A DNA stretch of 64,000 nucleotides from an uncultured Flavobacteriaceae bacterium (GTDB lineage: Bacteria > Bacteroidota > Bacteroidia > Flavobacteriales > Flavobacteriaceae). Shown piece by piece: positions 42,722 through 51,963 of this stretch (the stretch's first letter is position 1; the number at the start of each line of letters is the position of its first letter). Location of the stretch: positions 1-64,000 of the forward strand of contig CALFUL010000011.1 in NCBI GenBank assembly GCA_937929935.1. Direction: 5' to 3'. Below the pieces are notes generated by a model, which had not been told where the DNA came from, searched no databases, and was given only the letters and a program-made list of their open reading frames with translations. The position numbers and the translations under genes are program-made.

Positions 42722-45547
42722 ATGAGAAAATTATTTTTAGGTTTTTTAGTATTGCTAACCGTACAGCTGGCGGCACAAGAAACAGGTCGTATTTCAGGAA
42801 AGCTTACGGACACTGATTATAACAACGAACCTTTAGCTTTTGCCAATATTTTAATTGATGGTACTACCAAAGGAACCACGTCGGACTTTGATGGCAACTA
42901 TGAAATTGACGGTTTAGAAGCGGGTACATATACCGTTATCTTTAGTTTTTTAGGCTATGAAACCGTAACCAAAACAGCTATTGTGGTTGAAGCGGGAAAA
43001 GCGACCACCATTGATGTTGGCATGTCAGCTGCTGCGGGAGTTGAGCTTGAAGCAGTTGATGTAGTAGTTACTCGTACTAAAGATTCTGAAGCCGCTTTAT
43101 TACTCGACCAAAAAAATGCCTATTTGGTTAAAGAAAGTATTGGTGCGCAAGAACTGGCCTTAAAAGGTATCGGTGATGCAGCCGGCGCTGTCTCGAAAAT
43201 ATCAGGTGTTTCAAAACAAGAAGGTGGGGGTAATGTTTATGTTCGTGGCCTAGGCGATAGATATTTAAACACCACTTACAACGGACTCACACTCCCAGCC
43301 AATAACATTGAAAAGAAGAACATGGATCTTAATCTTTTCTCTTCTGATGTGATTCAAAATGTAGGGGTAAGTAAAACCTATGCTGCTAATTTTTATGGCG
43401 ATTTTGCAGCAGGTAATGTTGACATTACCTCTAAAGAGCATACAGGCTCCTTCTTTGTAAACATTGACCTGGGTTCTTCAATAAATTCAAATGCGGTGGG
43501 TACTGATTTTGTTAAAAGCGAGGGTACTGGTTTCTTCGGATTTTACAATCGTTACAGAAACAACCCTTATGCTGTTATTCTATCACACGGGGTTGATCCT
43601 ATTGCTTCAGAAAGCACCACAGGTATCTCAGGAAGTTTTTCTGCCGGTAATTCATGGAATCTTAGTGAAGAGTCACGATTAAGTGTATTTGCTACGGCTT
43701 CTTTTGGAGGCAATTATGAATATAGAAGAGGGCAATTTGCTAATGTAACCGCCGCCGCAAACCAAATATTTCAAGATTCTGAAGAATTTGAATTTTCACG
43801 AAATACTACGGCCATGGCCAATATTGTATATCGCATTAACAACGACCATAAAATAAAATTCAATTCCTTATTTATTAATGATGCTACTGATGAAGTAGGG
43901 CGTTATGGAGTTGACGGTCGCGGTTATAATCGTAACACGATTGCTGATAATGATGATTTTGGGTTTTTTACGCAAAACGTACAATTCGAACAAGATATGA
44001 TTTATGTAAATCAAATTTTGGGTACGAGTACTTTCAATGAAAAACTAAAATTAGATTACGGTCTAGGATATAACAAAGTGTTGGCACGCCAACCCGATCG
44101 TAAACGTATTGCCTTAGAGCGTTTTGAAAACACCCTTGATAACGACCCTACAACAAACGCTATATTTTTTAGAAACGTTGATTTTGACAACCAACGTTAT
44201 TTTCAGAATATTGAAGATAGTGAGTTCAATGCGCGCATTAATTTGAACTATACGGTATCTGAAAATTTAGAATTTAACTTCGGATATAACGGGCGTTCTA
44301 AAAATAGAACCTTTGATAATCAGCGCTATGGTTATAGTATCATCAATCCGTTTACTGAGATAGAAGATTCCAATAATTTCGATGCATTTTTCACAAGCGA
44401 AAATCAAGGCATATTATACAATACAAGTGTATTTAGACCTTTACCGGGCCTCGATAGAGAGAATTTGCCCGGCGAGTTAGAAAATACCTATGAAGGAAAT
44501 TTAAATGTACATGCCTTATTTGCAGATGCCGTATATAAAGCTGGCGAAAAATGGTCATTTGTACCAGGTTTACGTGTAGAAAGTTTTAATCAAGAAATTA
44601 GTTATGATGTAATCAACCTGTCGTTTAATAACCCAGGTAGTAACGAGGCGAGTGAAGTATTTTTTCTTCCTAGTTTAAATGTAAAATATGTATTAACTGA
44701 AGATCAAAATCTTCGTTTTTCTGCCAGTAGAACAGTATCTAATCCAGAGTTTAAAGAGGTTGCGCCCTTTGTATATGAAAATGTAACCGATCGTATTGGT
44801 GGTAATCCAGATTTATTAAACGATCCGGCCTTTTCAACTATTTTAAACTTAGACCTAAAGTATGAATGGTTTATAAATAGTGGAGAAATTATATCGCTTG
44901 GTGCTTTTAATAAAACTATAAACGATCCTGTAAACTTAGTATCAGCAAATGACGCTACGGGTACACAACGCTTCTTTAGAACAGGTGATCGTGCAGACGT
45001 TTTTGGTTTAGAACTCGAAGTAAGAAAGAAACTCATTAAAAATGCTGATGATGACAGGAGTATTCTATCTGCTGGTATGAATATAACCTACACGTCTACC
45101 AAGCAAGATTTAAAAACAGTTTCTGGAACCTTCAACACCAACTTCAATAGAGATTCTGATGAGTTACAGGGTGCATCACCAATTCTTATTAATGGGGATT
45201 TAAGTTATAGTCCAACTTTTGGAGAATATAAGCCTGTTGCTAACCTTGTATTTTCTTACTTCTCAGACCGAATTGATGCCTTAGGCTCAGGTCAATTAGG
45301 AAATATTATCGAAAAGGGGGTGCCTACACTTGACTTTGTCTGGAAAAATAAATTGAACAAAAAATTTGAGATTAATGCAAGTGTAAAAAACATCTTAAAC
45401 CCAACCATAGAGCGCGTTCGTGAAAATGTCTCTTTTGACACCAACTTAGCTAATGACTTAGGCATAAATTCAAATCTTTCTGAATTTGCATTATCAAGCT
45501 ATAAGAGAGGTATTAACGCGAGCATTCAATTCAAATATAAATTCTAA
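42722..45547 (+). CDS. TonB-dependent receptor with carboxypeptidase-like N-terminal domain
   Basis: A 941-residue outer-membrane receptor. After a signal peptide (about 1-19, ending VQLAAQE) comes a CarboxypepD_reg-like domain (GRISGKLTDTDYNNEPLAFA onward, about 23-105), a plug domain (about 125-235, with GGGNVYVRGLGDRYLNTTYN) and a 22-stranded barrel ending INASIQFKYKF. ATG 42722 is used; the frame extends 11 codons upstream without family fit. A surface lipoprotein gene follows 33 bp downstream. The Pho-box-like array and the nearby PiT gene suggest it takes up a phosphate-containing compound; this is inference. No SusD partner is present. Confidence 0.92.
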   Translation: MRKLFLGFLVLLTVQLAAQETGRISGKLTDTDYNNEPLAFANILIDGTTKGTTSDFDGNYEIDGLEAGTYTVIFSFLGYETVTKTAIVVEAGKATTIDVGMSAAAGVELEAVDVVVTRTKDSEAALLLDQKNAYLVKESIGAQELALKGIGDAAGAVSKISGVSKQEGGGNVYVRGLGDRYLNTTYNGLTLPANNIEKKNMDLNLFSSDVIQNVGVSKTYAANFYGDFAAGNVDITSKEHTGSFFVNIDLGSSINSNAVGTDFVKSEGTGFFGFYNRYRNNPYAVILSHGVDPIASESTTGISGSFSAGNSWNLSEESRLSVFATASFGGNYEYRRGQFANVTAAANQIFQDSEEFEFSRNTTAMANIVYRINNDHKIKFNSLFINDATDEVGRYGVDGRGYNRNTIADNDDFGFFTQNVQFEQDMIYVNQILGTSTFNEKLKLDYGLGYNKVLARQPDRKRIALERFENTLDNDPTTNAIFFRNVDFDNQRYFQNIEDSEFNARINLNYTVSENLEFNFGYNGRSKNRTFDNQRYGYSIINPFTEIEDSNNFDAFFTSENQGILYNTSVFRPLPGLDRENLPGELENTYEGNLNVHALFADAVYKAGEKWSFVPGLRVESFNQEISYDVINLSFNNPGSNEASEVFFLPSLNVKYVLTEDQNLRFSASRTVSNPEFKEVAPFVYENVTDRIGGNPDLLNDPAFSTILNLDLKYEWFINSGEIISLGAFNKTINDPVNLVSANDATGTQRFFRTGDRADVFGLELEVRKKLIKNADDDRSILSAGMNITYTSTKQDLKTVSGTFNTNFNRDSDELQGASPILINGDLSYSPTFGEYKPVANLVFSYFSDRIDALGSGQLGNIIEKGVPTLDFVWKNKLNKKFEINASVKNILNPTIERVRENVSFDTNLANDLGINSNLSEFALSSYKRGINASIQFKYKF

Positions 45548-45580
45548 TCAAACATTAACGAAACATTTAAATTATAATTC

Positions 45581-46741
45581 ATGAAAACAAGTAAGTTATT
45601 TTTAGTGGTAGTTACGGCATCTTTACTTCTTTTTAGTTGTGCAGCAGACGACACAGCAGACGTAATTATTAATCTAGACAACGAAGCACCAGTTCAGCCA
45701 ATAGATCTTGAAATAGGCGGAACACTTAATGAAGACCTAACCCTTACTACGGGTAACGAGTACAATTTAACAAGTGCTTTAATAGTACCAGAAAATATAA
45801 CATTAACTATTGAGCCAGGGGTTGTGATTAGAGCCACTACAGGTTCTGATGTTTATGTAGCTATTCAGCAGGGTGCTACGATCAATGCAGAAGGCACTGC
45901 ATCAAACCCTATTGTTTTTACTCCTAATTCTGCAACGCCAAACCCAGGTGATTGGGGTGGCCTAATTGTTCTAGGTCGTGCGCCCATTAACTCAGTGGTT
46001 GGTGGAGAAGCAACCTCTACCTCTGAAATTGGTGGTTTACCATATGGTGGAAGCATTGCAGACGACAACTCAGGAATTTTACGATACGTGCGCATTGAGT
46101 TCTCTGGAGGTGCTGCTGATGCCGCATCAGAAAACAACGGATTCTCTTTCTATGGTGTTGGAAGCGGAACTACTATTGATTATATTCAAGCGTTTGAAGG
46201 TGCCGATGATGGCGTTGAATTTTTTGGAGGCACAGTGAACGCGTCTCATATTTCAGTAGTTGGCGCTCAAGACGACTCTGTAGATTGGACGGAAGGTTTT
46301 TCAGGTACACTAACCGATGTTTATATCGAGCATAGACAATCGCATGACAAAGGAATTGAAGGCGACGGATTTAATACAGATATAGGAAACAACTCTAATC
46401 CTATTTTTTGGAGTTCTCCTTCAATTACTAATCTTACTATTAATGGTTTAGGTTCGAGTAATGGTAACGAAGCTATTCGTTTAAGAGCTGGTACAAGAGC
46501 AACATTTAACAACGTTTGGATCAGAGGTTTTGAAGAAGGGTATGACCTAGATGATGAAGAAACAGGAACAGGCGTTATTGCCGGTGATACAAATGTTACT
46601 GATATTAGCTTTGATGATGTGACCTTAAATCTTAAAAACGATACGGGCGGAACTTTTGGAGAAGTAGAATTCTTTTCAGGAATAGGTAATGGTACCGGAG
46701 CTGATTACAATTCTTGGAATGCAGGATGGACGCGCAATTAA
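45581..46741 (+). CDS. Surface lipoprotein, probably parallel beta-helix
   Basis: A 386-residue protein with lipobox LLFSC (Cys20). The rest is rich in Gly, Asn, Asp, Thr and short strands: NITLTIEPGVVIRATTG, GATINAEGTASNPIVFTPN, GDWGGLIVLGRAPINS and IQAFEGADDGVEFFGGTVNA. This rung-like pattern fits a right-handed beta-helix. It is cotranscribed with the TonB receptor and is probably its surface binding partner in place of a SusD protein. The stretch SHDKGIEGDGFNTD could bind metal. Family name not certain. Confidence 0.75.
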   Translation: MKTSKLFLVVVTASLLLFSCAADDTADVIINLDNEAPVQPIDLEIGGTLNEDLTLTTGNEYNLTSALIVPENITLTIEPGVVIRATTGSDVYVAIQQGATINAEGTASNPIVFTPNSATPNPGDWGGLIVLGRAPINSVVGGEATSTSEIGGLPYGGSIADDNSGILRYVRIEFSGGAADAASENNGFSFYGVGSGTTIDYIQAFEGADDGVEFFGGTVNASHISVVGAQDDSVDWTEGFSGTLTDVYIEHRQSHDKGIEGDGFNTDIGNNSNPIFWSSPSITNLTINGLGSSNGNEAIRLRAGTRATFNNVWIRGFEEGYDLDDEETGTGVIAGDTNVTDISFDDVTLNLKNDTGGTFGEVEFFSGIGNGTGADYNSWNAGWTRN

Positions 46742-46794
46742 TAACGATTGTTTGGTTGGGCTTCAGCTAGCTAAAGCCTTATTAAATACCGCTG

Positions 46795-46820
46795 AAAACC
46801 CTACTCATTAGTAGGGTTTT
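46795..46820 (+). terminator. Terminator of the receptor-lipoprotein operon
   Basis: AAAACCCTACT and AGTAGGGTTTT form an 11-bp stem around a 4-base loop, followed by TCTC; 53 bp after the lipoprotein stop. Confidence 0.8.
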
Positions 46821-46885
46821 CTCTTAAAATAAAACAACCGCTTATTGGTTTAATAACCTTTTTGTTACGCATAATTAATCTGTGC

Positions 46886-46903
46886 TTAACCCAAACTTTA
46901 CAT
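46886..46903 (+). promoter_or_regulatory. Pho-box-like repeat pair in front of the 46945 gene
   Basis: TTAACCC at 46886 and TTTACAT at 46897, 11 bp apart. The second ends 8 bp before a -7-like TTACTTTG (46912-46919), the same spacing as at the TonB receptor gene. Confidence 0.5.
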
Positions 46904-46944
46904 TAACGTCTTTACTTTGTAATGAAATTAATTTAAAGATTTTA

Positions 46945-47346
46945 ATGAAAAACTTTCTTTTTATTAGCGTACTACTTTTTACCTCCCTATTATTTTCTCA
47001 AAATGAAGGTGGTATAAAAGGTTCTGTTACTGATAAAGCCATGAATAATGAACCTATGTTGTTTGCCAACATTCAATTGAATGGTTCTGAAAAAACATAC
47101 CAAACAAATTTTAGAGGTAATTTTGAAATTGAAAATCTTGCCCCAGGCGCCCATACCCTTGTAATCAGTTATGCGGGTTACCAAAGCGAAGAAATTACAA
47201 TTGAGATTAAAGATAATTCAGTTTCTTATATTCAAACTAATTTATCGCCAATGCAGGTTAACTTTGATGATGTGGTGGGCATGGATACAGCTTCTAAACA
47301 AGAAATCAGTACTCCGTTACAAATAGAAAACAGTTCAGTAAATTAA
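46945..47346 (+). CDS. Freestanding carboxypeptidase-like regulatory domain protein
   Basis: A 133-residue protein: a signal peptide (about 1-19, ending LLFSQN) and one CarboxypepD_reg-like beta-sandwich. The mature N-terminus GGIKGSVTDKAMNNEPMLFA is close to the same domain of the nearby receptor (GRISGKLTDTDYNNEPLAFA), and later FRGNFEIENLAPGAHTLVIS parallels FDGNYEIDGLEAGTYTVIFS. There is no plug or barrel. I start at ATG 46945, because the longer frame overlaps the promoter. It could pair with or regulate the receptor; a fragment of an old duplication is the alternative. Confidence 0.8.
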   Translation: MKNFLFISVLLFTSLLFSQNEGGIKGSVTDKAMNNEPMLFANIQLNGSEKTYQTNFRGNFEIENLAPGAHTLVISYAGYQSEEITIEIKDNSVSYIQTNLSPMQVNFDDVVGMDTASKQEISTPLQIENSSVN

Positions 47347-47362
47347 ATTAAACGTTCCATAT

Positions 47363-47399
47363 AAAAAAAGCGACTCATTAAAATGAGTCGCTTTTTTTA
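47363..47399. terminator. Bidirectional terminator between convergent genes
   Basis: AAAAAAAGCGACTCATT and AATGAGTCGCTTTTTTT pair in a long perfect stem with A and T runs on both sides, so it can end both the 46945 gene and the 47421 gene. Confidence 0.9.
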
Positions 47400-47420
47400 T
47401 AAATCACAAGTGGTAAGGCC

Positions 47421-47780
47421 TTAATTTCGGCTCACAATACCATCTTTATTTTTAGATTCGTTTACAGCAGCAATAGCATTATTAGAATATTCTACTTCTT
47501 TAAGAACATCATTAGACCAAAACAACCACTTGCCTGTCTTTACTCCATTTGCATAAGACCCAACTGAAATAGTTTCGCCTTTAGCGTTGAAGCTAATCCA
47601 TTCTCCATGTAATTTTTTATCAAGGTTAAAAGTACCTTCCTGACTAATCATACCATTTGCATGATAATAGGTAGCTTCTATTAATTGTGTTTCTTTATTT
47701 AACTTCATTTCGGGTTCAACCTGAGCAAATGCTGATACTGAAACAAAAAGTATTACTAAAACTAATGCGATTTTCTTCAT
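47421..47780 (-). CDS. Secreted MORN-like (YwqK-type) repeat protein
   Basis: A 119-residue protein with signal peptide (about 1-20, ending VSAFAQ). Three imperfect repeats of the type YYHANGMISQEGTFNLDKKL, HGEWISFNAKGETISVGSYA and NGVKTGKWLFWSNDVLKEVE follow. These resemble the YwqK/MORN_2 fold. ATG 47780 is chosen because the residues before it do not form a signal peptide. No toxin partner is next to it. A repeat pair of Pho-box type lies 70-87 bp upstream. Confidence 0.8.
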   Translation of the reverse strand: MKKIALVLVILFVSVSAFAQVEPEMKLNKETQLIEATYYHANGMISQEGTFNLDKKLHGEWISFNAKGETISVGSYANGVKTGKWLFWSNDVLKEVEYSNNAIAAVNESKNKDGIVSRN

Positions 47781-47849
47781 AACTCCAATTTTTAAATCGT
47801 TTTTGAGACTGTAAAAATATATCAAAATTCACACTAAAGCAACAATTGC

Positions 47850-47867
47850 TTAACATTAAATTTACAT
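47850..47867. promoter_or_regulatory. Pho-box-like repeat pair between the MORN-like and PiT genes
   Basis: TTAACAT at 47850 and TTTACAT at 47861, 11 bp apart, each followed by TAAA. On the plus strand they face the PiT gene, with a TAATTTTG (47909-47916) 42 bp further on. They are also 70 bp upstream of the minus-strand MORN-like gene. Confidence 0.45.
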
Positions 47868-48324
47868 TAAAAACGAAACGCATTGATTTTTAGTATGTTA
47901 GATATAATTAATTTTGCGAAAAAATGGAGTCAAATGTTGCTTTATTAACAAAAAAGTGAAGGAATATAATCATCAAAACCCGCCGTAATTTTTGTCAAGA
48001 ATTCGAAATAAAGGCAAGAAACATAGGAATCTAGACCTATATGGGGCTCCATAATTATGTTTCGTTTAAACAAAAGTTTCGAATTATTTACTTAAAACAT
48101 AAATAGTGCTACAAAAATCCAGAAAGTCAACTTAATTTAGTGCCATTAAAATTGCGAAGTCTTTGTTAATGAAATTAGTACTTGTAAAATGAGATGTTTC
48201 ATCTTAGTTAAGGTTTGGCGCGCATGTACTTCTAATATCCATTGTAAACAAAAATAATAACCTTTAGATAACATATACGGTCACAAGACTTTAGATATTT
48301 ACGAATTGAAAACACGCAGAATTT
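47868..48324. other. Long non-coding interval upstream of the PiT gene
   Basis: About 460 bp without a convincing gene. It contains a plus-strand -7-like box TAATTTTG at 47909-47916 and, near the PiT gene, ATAACCT 48257 and ATAACAT 48268 at an 11-bp step. Only very short frames are present (for example an 11-codon one at 47925). I see no stable terminator. A long 5' leader or a small RNA is possible. Confidence 0.4.
48257..48274 (+). promoter_or_regulatory. Pho-box-like repeat pair in front of the PiT gene
   Basis: ATAACCT and ATAACAT start 11 bp apart, 51 bp upstream of ATG 48325. No good -7 box follows at the expected distance, so this pair is weaker than those at 42590 and 46886. Confidence 0.35.
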
Positions 48325-50613
48325 ATGGATAACATTTTCTTGTTCATTGTCATTGCTTTAGGGATTTTAGCCATTGCTGATTTAGTAGTAGGTGTAAGTA
48401 ATGATGCTGTCAATTTTTTGAATTCTGCTATTGGTTCAAAAGCCATTTCATTTAAAACTATCATGATTGTAGCCAGTTTAGGTATTGCTGGTGGTGCCAT
48501 ATTTTCTAGCGGTATGATGGAAGTGGCTCGAAAGGGAATTTTCAATCCGGGCATGTTTCATTTTAATGAAATCATGTTCATTTTTATGGCGGTTATGATT
48601 ACCGACATACTTCTACTAGATTTCTTCAACACCCTAGGAATGCCAACCTCAACAACAGTATCGATTGTATTTGAGCTATTAGGAGCTGCGGTGGCTATGG
48701 CTTTGATTAAAATTGGCGCTGACGGAGGTAACTTTAATGATGTTGTACAATATATCAATACCTCAAAAGCTGCAGAAATTATATTTGGCATTTTATTGTC
48801 GGTATTCGTTGCTTTCACTATTGGTGCCCTAGTGCAATGGATTTCACGTCTTCTACTATCCTATCATTTTGAGAAAAAAGCAAAATGGGTTGGTGCCCTA
48901 TTTGGTGGTATAGCCCTTTCGGCAATTAGTTATTTCATTTTAATGAAAGGAATAAAAGGTACAGCATTTGCCGCTGAAAGTTTTGAAATTATTGGAGGAG
49001 GTACTATTAAAAGTTTTATTGAACGTCAGTGGATAGGAATTGCTGGTGTGAATTTTATATTTTGGTCAATTCTCTCTTACATGCTAATGAGTTTCGCAAA
49101 AGTGAATATCTATAAATTGATTATTGGTGTCGGTACTTTTGCATTAGCCTTGGCATTTGCGGGTAACGATTTGGTTAATTTTATTGGGGTTCCAATCGCA
49201 GCTTGGCAATCTTATGAGGCATGGGTAGCCTCTGGGGTGCCTGCTTCAGAATTTAGCATGGGCATTCTAGCTGAAAGAGTTCCAACCCCGACCCTATTAT
49301 TATTTCTAGCGGGTATTATAATGGTGGTAACGTTGTGGTTTTCGAGTAAAGCTAAGGCGGTAGTAAAAACGTCTATCGATCTTTCAAGTCAAGAGGCTAC
49401 TGAAGAACGTTTTCAACCTAATTTTCTATCTCGAGGTTTAGTACGCACAGTTTCTGATATTTCTGCCTCGGTATCAAAATTGCTGCCAAAAACGTGGAAT
49501 ACCACTATCGATAAACAATTTACCGCCCCCATCAATACTTTATCAAAAAGTAAGGCTCATGAACTTCCTGCCTTTGATATGGTTCGGGCAGCGGTTAACC
49601 TTATGGTCGCTGGTATTTTAATTTCTATTGCTACATCATACAAATTGCCTTTATCTACTACCTATGTGACTTTTATGGTTGCTATGGGTACATCACTAGC
49701 TGATCGAGCCTGGGGTGCAGAAAGCGCCGTGTACAGGGTGGCGGGTGTATTAAACGTTATTGGCGGGTGGTTCGGTACTGCTATTATCGCTTTTTTAGCG
49801 GCAGGTGTAATTTTAACAATAATAAGTTTTGGTCAAGGTGCTGCAATTGCAGTATTATTGATTATCGCCGTATTTCTATTAGTAAGAAATTATATTTCGC
49901 ATAAAAAGAAAGTAAAAGAAAATAGAGTTGAAGATTCATTAAATAAAGCAGAAAGCAGTTCAATTCAAGGTGTTATTGAAGAAAGTGCCAATAATATTGC
50001 CAGAGTGGTAAAGAGAAGTAATAAACTATATACCAATAGCATAAATGGCTTAGCCGTACAAGATTTAAAACTATTGAAAAAGAATAAAAAAGGTGTCACT
50101 AAACTATCCAGTGAAATTGATGACCTTAGAGATAATATATTCTATTTTATTAAAAATCTAGATGAAGCTAGTGTTGGTGCTAGTAATTTTTATATTAATA
50201 TCTTGGGTTACCTACAAGATATGACACAATCTCTTGAATATATAACCAAGATTACCAACAAACACGTTAACAACAATCATAAGAAACTGACGTATAATCA
50301 AATTAAGGAGCTTAAAGAAATTGATGCTGAATTAGAATCAATTCTGAGCGATACTAAAAAAGCCTTTGATAATAGATCATTTGAAGAAATAGGTGTTGTT
50401 TTAGAAAGCAAGCAAAAACTATTTGATTTGGTTTCTGAAAAAATTCAAACTCAAGTTTCTAGAACTAGAACTGAAGAGTCGAGTCCGAAAAACACAACCC
50501 TTTACTTCTCACTCTTGCTAGAAACCAAAGATTTAATGACCGCAACTATGAATCTTTTAGAACAGTATCATACAGCGCATGATAGTTCAGTTGAACCAGC
50601 AACTATAGAGTAA
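48325..50613 (+). CDS. PiT family inorganic phosphate transporter with C-terminal PhoU-like domain
   Basis: A 762-residue inner-membrane protein. The two PiT signature repeats are DLVVGVSNDAVNFLNSAIGS near residue 20 and FAGNDLVNFIGVPIAAW near residue 278 (the GxNDxxN pattern). A second membrane block (about 440-530) holds KLPLSTTYVTFMVAMGTSLA. Residues about 560-750 form a soluble helical domain (SNKLYTNSINGLAVQDLKLL) like PhoU, a fusion common in Bacteroidota. It imports phosphate using H+ or Na+. Its position beside Pho-box-like repeats suggests phosphate control. Confidence 0.92.
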   Translation: MDNIFLFIVIALGILAIADLVVGVSNDAVNFLNSAIGSKAISFKTIMIVASLGIAGGAIFSSGMMEVARKGIFNPGMFHFNEIMFIFMAVMITDILLLDFFNTLGMPTSTTVSIVFELLGAAVAMALIKIGADGGNFNDVVQYINTSKAAEIIFGILLSVFVAFTIGALVQWISRLLLSYHFEKKAKWVGALFGGIALSAISYFILMKGIKGTAFAAESFEIIGGGTIKSFIERQWIGIAGVNFIFWSILSYMLMSFAKVNIYKLIIGVGTFALALAFAGNDLVNFIGVPIAAWQSYEAWVASGVPASEFSMGILAERVPTPTLLLFLAGIIMVVTLWFSSKAKAVVKTSIDLSSQEATEERFQPNFLSRGLVRTVSDISASVSKLLPKTWNTTIDKQFTAPINTLSKSKAHELPAFDMVRAAVNLMVAGILISIATSYKLPLSTTYVTFMVAMGTSLADRAWGAESAVYRVAGVLNVIGGWFGTAIIAFLAAGVILTIISFGQGAAIAVLLIIAVFLLVRNYISHKKKVKENRVEDSLNKAESSSIQGVIEESANNIARVVKRSNKLYTNSINGLAVQDLKLLKKNKKGVTKLSSEIDDLRDNIFYFIKNLDEASVGASNFYINILGYLQDMTQSLEYITKITNKHVNNNHKKLTYNQIKELKEIDAELESILSDTKKAFDNRSFEEIGVVLESKQKLFDLVSEKIQTQVSRTRTEESSPKNTTLYFSLLLETKDLMTATMNLLEQYHTAHDSSVEPATIE

Positions 50614-50677
50614 ACAAAATAGTCCATCAGATTAAATAGTAAAGAATTGAGTACCTTAGGCATAGTTAAAATCAACT

Positions 50678-51397
50678 ATGATGAGGTACTTTTTTTTAGG
50701 CATATTTCTTTTATTTTCATGGCAATCTTTTAGTCAAGAATTAACGGGCGAAAAATTGCTCGACAAAGCTATTTCTTATCATGATCCAAATGGTTTGTGG
50801 GATTCTTTTAAAGGAGAGTTTGGCGTTACCATGAGTACACCTGATGGTAATAAAAGAGTGAGTAATATTGAAATTAATCTTCCTGAAGAATATTTTAAAG
50901 TCCGTTCTGTAAAAGATAATACAGCACTTACCCAAGCAATGAATAAAGGAAATTGTGAACTTACCTTAAACGGAAGCTCTGAAATTGCTAAAGAAGATGC
51001 AGAAAAGCATCGCTTAAGCTGTGAACGCGCTGAAATGTATAAAAACTACTATACCTACCTCTATGGTTTACCCATGAAACTAAAAGACCCCGGCACCATT
51101 ATTGATCCTAAAACACAACGAAAAACATTTAAAGGCAAAGAATATCTAGTGTTAAGAGTTACCTATGAAAAAAAAGTAGGTGGCGATATTTGGTATTTTT
51201 ATTTCGACCCAAAGACCTATGCTATGGAAGTATATCAGTTTTTTAGAGATGAATCAAAACCTGATGGAGAATATATTTTACTCAGTGGCGAAGAAGAAAT
51301 TTCAGGAATCAAAATGCCAAAAACTAGAGCTTGGTATTATAACTTCGATGACACTTATTTGGGAACCGATGAATTAAAACCTCTTTACCAACACTAA
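50678..51397 (+). CDS. Secreted protein, DUF6503-like
   Basis: A 239-residue protein with signal peptide (about 1-19, ending QSFSQE). GEKLLDKAISYHDPNGLWDS at the N-terminus and alternating strands later (LVLRVTYEKKVGGDIWYFYF, AMEVYQFFRDES) give a half-barrel as in lipoprotein-carrier-like (LolA-type) folds. I believe it belongs to DUF6503 but cannot confirm. Periplasmic location is expected. It lies 64 bp after the PiT gene on the same strand and may be in its operon. Confidence 0.6.
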   Translation: MMRYFFLGIFLLFSWQSFSQELTGEKLLDKAISYHDPNGLWDSFKGEFGVTMSTPDGNKRVSNIEINLPEEYFKVRSVKDNTALTQAMNKGNCELTLNGSSEIAKEDAEKHRLSCERAEMYKNYYTYLYGLPMKLKDPGTIIDPKTQRKTFKGKEYLVLRVTYEKKVGGDIWYFYFDPKTYAMEVYQFFRDESKPDGEYILLSGEEEISGIKMPKTRAWYYNFDDTYLGTDELKPLYQH

Positions 51398-51533
51398 GAA
51401 TTTCTCTTTAAAAATTTTATGGGTTAACAACTAAGCTACACTAACCGATAAAAAGATAGCCTTCATCGATTAATAGATTAGATTACACTTCGTGACTGCA
51501 ATTTTAAGTACTTTTCGGGATTAATCATTTTTA

Positions 51534-51944
51534 ATGAGCGTATCCCCTATAAAAAAAATTAATCCAATTTCAGACTACGATCTTGAAATTGGTCGTTTGA
51601 CACTTTATCCAAACATGGTTGTTGGCGAAATAAAAGAAGGTATGCATATTGCGTACGAAAATTTTAATATTGCTTCTCAAATTATTGCAGAAGAATATAA
51701 GGGTACCGTGCCTTTTATTTATATTTCAAATCGCACCCATTCATACTCTATGGACCCTGTAGCCTACAAAGAATTATTACCCCTATTTCCCAATTTAAAA
51801 GGCTTTGCGATTGTTACGGAAAGTAAAAGAAGACGCATGATGTCAAATCTAGAGCGCTTTTTTATAAATAAACCTATGCGTGTTTTTAGTACATTGGAAG
51901 AAGCAATTATTTGGGCTAATAAACTTCTAGAACAAAAGAATTAA
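51534..51944 (+). CDS. STAS-like small cytoplasmic protein
   Basis: A 136-residue protein without signal peptide. LEIGRLTLYPNMVVGEIKEG, then AEEYKGTVPFIYISNRTHSY and FPNLKGFAIVTESKRRRMMS give the strand-helix pattern of SpoIIAA/STAS-like single-domain proteins found widely in Flavobacteriaceae. Function is not known. Single gene with its end converging on nadD. Confidence 0.65.
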   Translation: MSVSPIKKINPISDYDLEIGRLTLYPNMVVGEIKEGMHIAYENFNIASQIIAEEYKGTVPFIYISNRTHSYSMDPVAYKELLPLFPNLKGFAIVTESKRRRMMSNLERFFINKPMRVFSTLEEAIIWANKLLEQKN

Positions 51945-51963
51945 AAGCAGTTCTTAACTCTTT

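Noticed and set aside
47421-47780. Toxin-antitoxin component (YwqK label)
   Set aside because: The protein is a secreted MORN-like repeat protein with no partner gene nearby; the label is a naming habit only.
47925-47960. Short plus-strand frame of 11 codons
   Set aside because: Too short, no ribosome-binding site of note and no recognisable product.
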